Source: Alphaproteobacteria bacterium
Lineage (GTDB): Bacteria > Pseudomonadota > Alphaproteobacteria > Reyranellales > Reyranellaceae
Assembly (NCBI GenBank): GCA_013290035.1
Contig: JABCYT010000022.1
Span: 1-14,175, forward strand
DNA: 14,175 bases
Direction of reading: 5' to 3'
The translations under genes were made by a program, and so were the position numbers. Positions 1 to 7,241 of the stretch are shown one piece after another (position 1 is the first letter of the stretch; each line of letters begins with the position of its first letter). Under the pieces are notes generated by a model that was not told the origin of the DNA, ran no database searches, and worked only from the letters and a program-made list of their open reading frames with translations.

Positions 1-723
1 AAGGCCGGAGCCAAGGCGGTCATCCATCCTGACGGCAGGATCATGGCGGGCTGGATCGGGGGCGGATGCGCCCGCGGGGCCGTGCTCAAGGCCGCACGCG
101 AGGCCCTCGCCGATGGCGAACCGAGGTTGGTGTCGGTCCAGCCCGAGACCCTTCTCGCCGAGCTCGGCGTGAAACCCGGCGAAAATCGCGACGGGGTGCG
201 CTTCGCCAAGAACATGTGCCCGAGCAAGGGCACCATGGACATCTTTGTCGAACCCGTGCTGCCGCGTCCGTCGCTGGTCATTCTCGGCGCCAGTCCCGTC
301 GCAACGGCACTGGCCGAGCAGGCGCCTCGGTTCGGCTTTTCCGTCACCATCGCGGCCCCGGCGGGCGACTTGTCGGGCGCGCCGGCCGCCGATGTCGTGA
401 TCGACGGCTACCAGCTCGATCGTCTCACTGAGGCCCGCCGTTTCATCGTTGTTTCGACGCAAGGAAAAGGCGACGAGGCGGCGCTTCGGGCAGCGGTGAC
501 GGTCGACGGGGCGTACCACGCCTTCGTCGGCAGCCATCGCAAGATGGCGGCCCTGCGCGAGACGCTACTGGCCGATGGTATGCCGGCCGCAGCGCTCGAC
601 CGGGTCAAGGCGCCGGCAGGTCTCGATCTTGGCGCCATCACGCCGGAGGAGATCGCGCTGTCGATTCTTGCCGAGATCATCCGGCAGCGCCGCCGCGGTC
701 AGCGTGGAGAACCTCAGACGTAG
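1..723 (+). CDS. XdhC/CoxF-family molybdoenzyme maturation protein, 5'-truncated by window edge
   Basis: The frame is open from base 1 (Lys-Ala-Gly-Ala-Lys-Ala-Val-Ile...) to the TAG at 721-723, so 240 residues are visible and the true start lies outside; the ATG at 43 is internal. The GWIGGGCA motif (visible residues 17-24) is the hallmark of the XdhC/CoxI N-terminal domain. It is followed by a CPSKGTMDIFVEP block and a C-terminal Rossmann-type domain beginning SLVILGASPVA (about residues 91-101). Family members deliver or sulfurate the molybdenum cofactor of xanthine dehydrogenase or CO-dehydrogenase-type hydroxylases in the cytoplasm, so Mo-hydroxylase genes may lie just to the left (inference). 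The glycine-rich loop reads GASPVA rather than the commoner GAGxVA. It is the only + strand gene here and converges on the cyclase gene. Family assignment is firm; the target enzyme is unknown. Confidence 0.9.
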   Translation, partial: KAGAKAVIHPDGRIMAGWIGGGCARGAVLKAAREALADGEPRLVSVQPETLLAELGVKPGENRDGVRFAKNMCPSKGTMDIFVEPVLPRPSLVILGASPVATALAEQAPRFGFSVTIAAPAGDLSGAPAADVVIDGYQLDRLTEARRFIVVSTQGKGDEAALRAAVTVDGAYHAFVGSHRKMAALRETLLADGMPAAALDRVKAPAGLDLGAITPEEIALSILAEIIRQRRRGQRGEPQT

Positions 724-755
724 GTCGACGCTGCCAACAGATCCCGGCGAGGTCG

Positions 756-3700
756 CTAGCGCCGCTCCGCCAAATCAGCGGCCAGATCGGCGCGGACCCG
801 CTCGCCAAGCAGGCCGGCGCCCTGCCGCGTGGCGATGGCAAGCGCTGCCTCGATATCCGCCGTCACGGCGGCCGCCGGTTCGCTGCGCGCCCGCTTCAAG
901 CGGGCCCGCAGGCGATAGAACTCGGCCTCGAGCCAGCGTTCGCCCACGGCGATGCGCGCCTCGGCCACGGCCAGCATCTCGAGCGCCTCGCCGATGCGCC
1001 CGTGCCGCTCGCAGGCTTCGGCGAACAGCACGACCCAGGTGCTGAGCAGGAAGGCATTGGTGGCGATCAACGCGTCGATGCCGCGCCGCGCCACCACGAA
1101 ACCCGGCTCGACCGACTGGCGATGGATGTCGCCCAGGCCCGACAGCAGATCGACGTGCGGCCGCCACGGATCGAGATTGTTCCGGGCGATCAGGCTGCGC
1201 AGCTCGGCGGCGTAGAGCACGAGTTCGTCGACGTTGCCCAGGAGTGACGCGAGCCAGCAGCCGCCGAAGGACAGGACCTGGCACAGGCTCGGCACATGGT
1301 TGCGCTCCTTGGCATAGGCGAACATCGCCTCGCGCCACTTGGCGCTTTCCGTGCGCTCGCCCATCAGCGTGTAGCATTCGGCGAGGCACATTATCGCCAC
1401 GCCCGCGTGATTGGTGGCGCCCGACTTGGCGAGCAGCGCATCGTGCCGGGCCGGATCGTAGATCTCGAGGAACGCGGTGAACTCGGACACGGCGCGGGCG
1501 AGCTCGCCGCGAAACATCAGCGCCGAGCCCAGCGTGCGGTGAGCGAGCAGGCGATCGACCGGGCCCGCGTCCTGCGCGATCTCCTTGATCTGCAGTGCGG
1601 TGCCGTAGAGTGCGTCGATGTCGCCGCCGCCGAGCTGCGCCAGCCATTTCAGCGTCAATGCCGGCACGATCGATTGCTTGGACTCGAGACGCCGGTGCAG
1701 GTCGAGGGCCTGGTCGACCGCCTGGGCGACATCGGGCGAGCCGTGGCCGCGCGCGGCGATCAGGGGCGCGATGAGATCGAGGCGCAGCCCGAGCCCGCGT
1801 TCGTCGCACGCCGGGCTGGCCGGCAGGGTCGCCAGCAACTCGAGCGCCCGCTCGAAATGCGCCACCGCCTCGACGGGCGAAGAACGCGCGGCGGCATCGG
1901 CGCCGGCCCGCTCCAGATAGTCGATGGCCTTCGCCGCGTTGCCCGCCTCGGCGAAGTGCAGGGCGACCAGATGGGGCATCGCGGTGGCGATGTCGGAGAA
2001 GCGTTGCTCGAGGGCCAGCGCGACCTTGTCGTGCAGGCGGGCGCGATCGCGGCGCAGCAACAGCTCGTAGGCAGCGTCGCGCACCAGCATGTGGTGAAAG
2101 CCGGCGGCTTCGCCGAACGAGCTGTGCCGGCGCACGAAGATGCCGGCTTCGAGCAGGCGGCGCACGGCCTCCCGCACGGCGCCCGGCTCCTCGGGCGAAA
2201 TGGCGATCAGGAGGTCGATCGGGAATTCGCGGCCGATCACGGCGGCGATCTGCGCCGTCTCGCGGCCGTGCTGCAGGCCGTCGAGCCGCGCCAGCAGCGA
2301 CTCGGTCAGCGTCGACGGGATTGCGAGCGCACCTGCCTGGCGACGGCCCCTGGCGAGGATGCCGCGCGTCAGTTCCTGCGCGAACAGGGGCACGCCGTCG
2401 GAGCGCGCCATGATCTGATCGACGACGGCGGGCGGCAACGCTTCCGTGCCGGCGAGGCCCTGGATCAGCCGGCGCAGCTCGGCGGGCTGCAGGCGATCAA
2501 GGCGCAGCACGGTGACGTGCGGCTGGTCCTCCCACGACGCGGCAAACTCGGGCCGTGCGGTGGCAACGAGCAGCGCGGGAATGTGGCGCATCATGCCGAC
2601 CAGCGTGCCGAGGAACTCGACGGTCGAAGGGTCGGCCCAATGGACGTCCTCGGCCACCAGCACCGAGGTCCTTGTCATCGCGCCCTCGGCGAGGTCGAGC
2701 AGCGTCCTGAGGCGCCGCGCGCGCCCATCCGCAGGCGCTGGCGTCGGCAGCGCAGGCGCATCCTCGGCGTCGACACGCAGCAGGTCGAGTACGATGGCGA
2801 AGCGTTCCGGCGAATAGACGCCGTTGCGCTTCAGCAACTCCTCCAGCTTGTCGCGGCGGCTCGCGGGCGAATCCTCGGTGGCGATGCCGGCGGCGTACTC
2901 GAGCTGATGGATTAGCGGATAGAATGGCGTCTGCTCCTGGTCCGGCGAGCATTGCAGCACCAGTCGGCCGCGCTCGTCGGCGCCGGCGATGCGGTGCACC
3001 TCCTCGACCAGACGAGACTTGCCGAAGCCCGGTTGGCTCACCACCAGGACGACCTGGCCGGCACCCGCCTTGGCGGCGGCCAGCCGGTCGCTGATGCGGG
3101 CAAGCTCGCTTTCGCGGCCGATCAGGTCGGTGACGCCGCGCCCCGAGCGCATGGCGTCGTAGCGGCTGACCACCGCGCGCTCGCCCGTCACCCGCCAGGC
3201 CGACACCGGGTCGGGCAGGCCCTTGAGCTCGACGCGGCCGATCTCGCCGCCGTCGAAGAGATCGCCGACCAGGGCGTGCGTACTGGGGGCGATCACCATC
3301 TCGTTGGCGCCGGCCAGCGACTGCAGGCGGGCGGCGAGGTTGGGCGTCTCGCCGGCGACGTCGATCTTCTCGGCCGAGCCGCCCTCGGCGACATTGCCGA
3401 CGACGACGAGGCCGGTCGCTACACCGATGCGCACGCGCGGCACCGCCCCAGCAATGGGCGTCAATCGACCGACGGCGCGAATGATGGCGAGGCCCGCGCG
3501 CAGGGCGCGCTCGGCGTCCTGCTCCTGGGCATGGGGATAGCCGAAATAGACGAAGACGCCGTCGCCGACATAGTGGGCGATAAAACCCCTGTTGCGTTGC
3601 ACCGCTTCGGTAATGCAGGCGCGATAGGCGGCCAGCAGGTCGTGCAGATCCTCCGGATCGAGACGCGTCGAGAGCTCGGTTGAGCCGACCAGGTCGCAGA

Positions 3701-4004
3701 ACATGACGGTGATCTGCCGGCGCTCGACGACCGGGGCGCGGTTGACCGGTGGCGCAGCGGCGATGGGCTGGACAGGCGGGGGAGTGGCGGGCGCCGGCTC
3801 GTGGTCAGGCTGTCGGACGAGGTCGGCAATTGCCGCCAGCATCCGACGGCGATGACCGACCGAGGTAACACCGATCTGCTGCAGATCCTCGGCCGTCAAC
3901 AGATGGAGCGTCTCGAAGTCGACGTCGTTGGCGCGAAACGCCTCGCGGTAGGTCGACAGGCCCAGGCTTTCGAGCCAGCCGTCGATGTCGCTCAGGGCCG
4001 CCAT
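756..4004 (-). CDS. SAM - class III nucleotide cyclase - AAA/STAND ATPase - TPR protein, copy B (downstream paralog)
   Basis: 1082 residues. The open frame runs further upstream to 5144, but that part is a shadow of the preceding gene. I place the start at ATG 4004-4002 because MAALSDIDGWLESLGLS aligns with the N-terminus of the paralog. Domains: SAM-like domain about 6-62; Pro/Ala-rich linker 64-91; class III cyclase about 94-275 with metal-binding Asp104 (CDLVGST) and Asp148 (VGDG), Asp215, Asn222 and Arg226; ATPase from about 295 with Walker A SQPGFGKS (323-330) and a Walker B-like LVAEDVHWAD; TPR-like helices to the end. The residue that is normally the purine-selecting Lys is His144 (FIAHYVGDG). 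There is no signal peptide or membrane segment, so it should be cytosolic. It overlaps the upstream paralog by 13 nt, suggesting translational coupling; GGAG sits only 2 nt before the ATG. Likely a signal-sensing cyclase; the ligand and nucleotide product are unknown. Confidence 0.93.
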   Translation of the reverse strand: MAALSDIDGWLESLGLSTYREAFRANDVDFETLHLLTAEDLQQIGVTSVGHRRRMLAAIADLVRQPDHEPAPATPPPVQPIAAAPPVNRAPVVERRQITVMFCDLVGSTELSTRLDPEDLHDLLAAYRACITEAVQRNRGFIAHYVGDGVFVYFGYPHAQEQDAERALRAGLAIIRAVGRLTPIAGAVPRVRIGVATGLVVVGNVAEGGSAEKIDVAGETPNLAARLQSLAGANEMVIAPSTHALVGDLFDGGEIGRVELKGLPDPVSAWRVTGERAVVSRYDAMRSGRGVTDLIGRESELARISDRLAAAKAGAGQVVLVVSQPGFGKSRLVEEVHRIAGADERGRLVLQCSPDQEQTPFYPLIHQLEYAAGIATEDSPASRRDKLEELLKRNGVYSPERFAIVLDLLRVDAEDAPALPTPAPADGRARRLRTLLDLAEGAMTRTSVLVAEDVHWADPSTVEFLGTLVGMMRHIPALLVATARPEFAASWEDQPHVTVLRLDRLQPAELRRLIQGLAGTEALPPAVVDQIMARSDGVPLFAQELTRGILARGRRQAGALAIPSTLTESLLARLDGLQHGRETAQIAAVIGREFPIDLLIAISPEEPGAVREAVRRLLEAGIFVRRHSSFGEAAGFHHMLVRDAAYELLLRRDRARLHDKVALALEQRFSDIATAMPHLVALHFAEAGNAAKAIDYLERAGADAAARSSPVEAVAHFERALELLATLPASPACDERGLGLRLDLIAPLIAARGHGSPDVAQAVDQALDLHRRLESKQSIVPALTLKWLAQLGGGDIDALYGTALQIKEIAQDAGPVDRLLAHRTLGSALMFRGELARAVSEFTAFLEIYDPARHDALLAKSGATNHAGVAIMCLAECYTLMGERTESAKWREAMFAYAKERNHVPSLCQVLSFGGCWLASLLGNVDELVLYAAELRSLIARNNLDPWRPHVDLLSGLGDIHRQSVEPGFVVARRGIDALIATNAFLLSTWVVLFAEACERHGRIGEALEMLAVAEARIAVGERWLEAEFYRLRARLKRARSEPAAAVTADIEAALAIATRQGAGLLGERVRADLAADLAERR

Positions 4005-7000
4005 TTCTCCAGATCCCGTTGGGCGCGTTCGCGCAATAGGCCGGCCCCTTGCTTGCTGGCGATTGCCATCGCCTCGTCGAAGTCGGCACTGATGGTTCCG
4101 GGCCGGCCGCCGCGCGCCGCCGCCAGCTTGGCGCGCAGGCGATGGAATTCCGCGGCGACCCAGCGCTCGCCCTTTTCGATGCGAACCTCCGCCACGGGCA
4201 AGAGCGCGGCTGCCTCCTCGATGCGCCCGTGCGCATCGCAGGCATCGGCGAACAGGACGATCCAGCTGCTGAGCGCGTAGGCATTCATGGCGATCAGCGC
4301 ATCGACGCCTTGGCGCGCGAGCATGAAACCCGGCGCATTCGAGCCACGATAGATTTCCGCCAGGCCCGACATCAGGTCGGCATGCGGCTGCCACGGCGTG
4401 AGATCGTGGCGCTGCACCAGGCGCTTCAGTTCTTCGGCATAGGGCGGGAATTCGTCGAAGTGACGCAGGGTTGCCGAGATCCAGCACCCGCCGAATGCAA
4501 GCGTCGGGCAGAGACTCGCTATGTGGTTGCGCTCCGTCGCGTGGGCGAACAGCGCCTTGCGCCATTTGTCGCGTTCGGCCGGCCGGTCCATCAGCGTAAA
4601 GCACTCCGAGAGACCCAGCAGCGAGGCGCCGGCATGGCTGGTGGCGCCGGCCCTGGCCAGCAGGGAATCGTGGGCGCTCGGTTCGTAGATCCCGAGGAAG
4701 GCGGTGAACTGGGCGACGGCCGCCGCGAGCTCGCCGCGAAACAGCAGCGTGGTGCCCATGGTGCGATGCGCCAGCAGGCGATCGACCGGGCCGGCGCTCT
4801 TGGCCTTCTCCGCAATCAACAGGGCTGTGCCGTAGAGCGCCTCGTAGTCGCTGCCGCCGAGCTGGGCCAGCCACTTCAGGGTAAGCGGCGGCACGATCGA
4901 CTGCTTGGAATCGAGGCGGCGGTGCAGGTCCAGCGCCTGGTCGACGGCGGCGGCGACGTCGCGCGAGCCGTGGCCGCGCACCACGATCAGCGGCCCGATC
5001 ATGCCGAGCCGCAGGCCGAGCTCGCGTTCCTCGCGCTCCACCCCGGCCGGCAAGGCCGCGAGGACCTCGAGTGCCTTCTCGTAGTGCGCGATCGCCTCGA
5101 CCGGCGAGGAACGCACCGCGGCGTCGGCGCCCGCCCACTCCCAATAGTCGATCGCCTTGGCGTGGTTGCCGGCCTCGGTGAAATGATGGGCGACGAGCTG
5201 GGGCATCGCCTTCGCCATGTCGGGAAACTGCTGCTCGAGGGCCAGCGCCACCTTGTCGTGCAGGCGGGCGCGATCGCGGCGCAACAGCAGCTCGTAGGCC
5301 GCGTCACGCACCAGCATGTGGTGGAAGCCGGCGGCTTCGCCGAATGAGCTGTGCCGGCGCACGAAAATGCCGGCCTCGAGCAGGCGGCGGACGCCCTCGC
5401 GCGTCGCATCAGCCTCCTCGGCGGAGACCGCCATCAGCAGGTCGATAGGGAATTCACGGCCGATCACGGCGGCGAGCTGCGCCGTTTCGCGGCCGTGCTG
5501 CAGGCCGTCGAGCCGCGCCAGCAGCGATTCGGTCAGCGTCGACGGGATTGCGAGCGCACCCGCCTGGCGACGGCCGCTGGCGAGGATGCCGCGCGTCAGC
5601 TCCTGCGCGAACAGCGGCACGCCGTCGGAGCGCGCCACGATCTGGTCGACGACGGTGGCGGGCAGCGCTTCCGTGCCGGCGAGGCTCTGGACCAGCCGGC
5701 GCAGCTCGGCGGGCGCCAGGCGGTCGAGGCGCAGTACGGTGACGTGCGGCTGATCCTCCCAGGTCGCGGTGAATTCCGGCCGGGCCGTGGCCACGACCAG
5801 GGTCGAGCCGTTGCGCACCATGTCGACGACCATGCCGAGAAACTCGACGGTCGAGGGATCGGCCCATTGCACGTCCTCGACCACCAGCGCCGGCGTGTGG
5901 CCGAGGGCCGCCTCGGTGAGATCGAGCAAGGCCTTCAAGGTACGCGCGCGCGCATTGCCTGTCTTGACGACCTGCGCCGCGGGCGTGCCGCTCGCCTCGA
6001 TGCGCAAGAGGTCGAGCACGGTCGCCAGACGCTCGAGCGAATAGGCGCCGATGCGCTTCAGCAGGGCCTCAAGCTTGTCGTGGCGCTGGCCTGCCGAGTC
6101 CTCGGTGGCGATGCCCGCAGCGTACTCGAGCTGGTGGATCACGGGAAAGAACGGCGTCTGCTCCTGATCCGGCGAGCACTGCAACACGAACCGGCCGCGC
6201 TCCTCCGTGCCCGTGATGCGGTGCACTTCCTCGACCAGGCGCGACTTGCCGAATCCCGGTTGACTCACCACCAGGACGACCTGGCCCGCGCCGGCCTTGG
6301 CGGCGGCCAGCCGGTCGCTGATACGGGCAAGCTCGCTCTCGCGGCCGACCAGGGCGATGGCGCGCCCCGAGCGCATGGCGTCATAGCGGCTGACGACCGA
6401 GCGCTCGCCCGTGACGCGCCACGCCGGCACCGGTTCGGGCAGGCCCTTCAGCTCGAAGCGGCCGATGTCGGTGCAGTCGAAGAGATCGCCGACCAGGGCG
6501 CGCGTGCTCTTGGCGATCACCAGCTCGTTGGCCCGCGCCAGGCCCTGGATGCGCGCGGCAAGGTTGGGCGTCTCGCCGGTGACGTCGACCTTCTCGGCCG
6601 AGCCGCCTTCGGCCACGTTGCCGATAACGACGAGGCCGGTCGCCACGCCGATGCGGACCTGCGGCACCGCCCCGGCGATGGGCTTGAGCTGGCCGAGCTC
6701 GCGGATCACGGCGAGACCGGCGCGCAGGGCGCGCTCGGCGTCCTGCTCCAGCGCGTGGGGGTAGCCGAAATAAACGAACACGCCGTCGCCGACATAGTGG
6801 GCGATGAAGCCGCGGTTGCGTCGCACGGCCTCGCCGATGCACGCCCGATAGGCCGTCAGCAGCTCGTGCAGATCCTCGGGGTCGAGGCGCGCCGACAGCG
6901 CCGTGGAATCGACCAGGTCGCAAAACATCACAGTGATCTGCCGGCGCTCGGACACCGGCGCGCGTCCGCCGGCGGGCTTCTCCGGCACAGCGGACGGGGC

Positions 7001-7228
7001 GGCGGCTGCGGGCTTCGGCTTTTCCTCGGGCGCCGCCGGCCCACGGCCGAGTGCGGCGATCGCCTCGAGCATGCGGCGGCGATGGCCGACGGACTTGACG
7101 CCGATCTGCTGCAAATCCTCGGCCGTGAGGAGAGGCAGGGTATCGAAATCGACGTCGTTGGCGAGAAACGCCTCGCGATAAGTCGAGAGGCCGAGCCCCT
7201 CAAGCCACTGGTCGATGTCGTTCGCCAT
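3992..7228 (-). CDS. SAM - class III nucleotide cyclase - AAA/STAND ATPase - TPR protein, copy A (upstream paralog)
   Basis: 1078 residues, ATG at 7228-7226, TGA at 3994-3992. It has the same architecture as its downstream paralog: SAM-like domain about 4-60 (DIDQWLEGLGLSTYREAF); Ala/Pro/Lys linker about 62-92; cyclase about 94-275; ATPase from about 293 with Walker A SQPGFGKS (322-329) and Walker B-like ALVVEDVQWAD (447-457); a helical block that is nearly identical between the copies; then a TPR-like C-terminus. Cyclase residues seen: Asp104, Asp148, Asp215, Asn222 and Arg226 conserved, with His144 at the usual Lys position. The metal loop is CDLVDST, with Asp107 where copy B has Gly. The gene starts 13 nt after the FAD oxidase stop behind only a weak G-rich site, so co-transcription with the oxidase is likely. 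Class III cyclases work as dimers, so an A/B heterodimer is possible (inference). Product and ligand are unknown. Confidence 0.94.
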   Translation of the reverse strand: MANDIDQWLEGLGLSTYREAFLANDVDFDTLPLLTAEDLQQIGVKSVGHRRRMLEAIAALGRGPAAPEEKPKPAAAAPSAVPEKPAGGRAPVSERRQITVMFCDLVDSTALSARLDPEDLHELLTAYRACIGEAVRRNRGFIAHYVGDGVFVYFGYPHALEQDAERALRAGLAVIRELGQLKPIAGAVPQVRIGVATGLVVIGNVAEGGSAEKVDVTGETPNLAARIQGLARANELVIAKSTRALVGDLFDCTDIGRFELKGLPEPVPAWRVTGERSVVSRYDAMRSGRAIALVGRESELARISDRLAAAKAGAGQVVLVVSQPGFGKSRLVEEVHRITGTEERGRFVLQCSPDQEQTPFFPVIHQLEYAAGIATEDSAGQRHDKLEALLKRIGAYSLERLATVLDLLRIEASGTPAAQVVKTGNARARTLKALLDLTEAALGHTPALVVEDVQWADPSTVEFLGMVVDMVRNGSTLVVATARPEFTATWEDQPHVTVLRLDRLAPAELRRLVQSLAGTEALPATVVDQIVARSDGVPLFAQELTRGILASGRRQAGALAIPSTLTESLLARLDGLQHGRETAQLAAVIGREFPIDLLMAVSAEEADATREGVRRLLEAGIFVRRHSSFGEAAGFHHMLVRDAAYELLLRRDRARLHDKVALALEQQFPDMAKAMPQLVAHHFTEAGNHAKAIDYWEWAGADAAVRSSPVEAIAHYEKALEVLAALPAGVEREERELGLRLGMIGPLIVVRGHGSRDVAAAVDQALDLHRRLDSKQSIVPPLTLKWLAQLGGSDYEALYGTALLIAEKAKSAGPVDRLLAHRTMGTTLLFRGELAAAVAQFTAFLGIYEPSAHDSLLARAGATSHAGASLLGLSECFTLMDRPAERDKWRKALFAHATERNHIASLCPTLAFGGCWISATLRHFDEFPPYAEELKRLVQRHDLTPWQPHADLMSGLAEIYRGSNAPGFMLARQGVDALIAMNAYALSSWIVLFADACDAHGRIEEAAALLPVAEVRIEKGERWVAAEFHRLRAKLAAARGGRPGTISADFDEAMAIASKQGAGLLRERAQRDLEKWRP

Positions 7229-7241
7229 CGACCCCGCCCGC

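Larger units (their letters stand above)
756..7228 (-). repeat. Tandem gene duplication of about 3.23 kb per unit (units 756-4004 and 3992-7228)
   Basis: The two cyclase genes align end to end with a shift of about 3224-3227 nt. For example, the block beginning at 2281 matches the block beginning at 5508 with only scattered, mostly silent changes. Conservation is uneven. The stretch after the ATPase (from VRRLLEAGIF to VALALEQ) is identical at the protein level, while the C-terminal TPR-like part differs at many positions, and the linker after the SAM domain is unrelated. This looks like an old duplication kept similar in the core by purifying selection or gene conversion. Confidence 0.9.

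Noticed and set aside
724..755. Bidirectional terminator between xdhC and cyclase B
   Set aside because: It contains only the short GCTAGC palindrome, with no stable stem and no T-run on either strand.
4005..5144. 380-residue N-terminal extension of cyclase B
   Set aside because: It is Arg/Ala-rich shadow sequence overlapping the C-terminal coding part of cyclase A. The SAM domain starts right at ATG 4004, matching the paralog's start.
756..7228. Pycsar or CBASS-like anti-phage cyclase system
   Set aside because: No cyclic-nucleotide-binding effector, TIR, nuclease or membrane effector is adjacent. The SAM/ATPase/TPR architecture is typical of regulatory cyclases; the only hint was the altered base-selecting residue.
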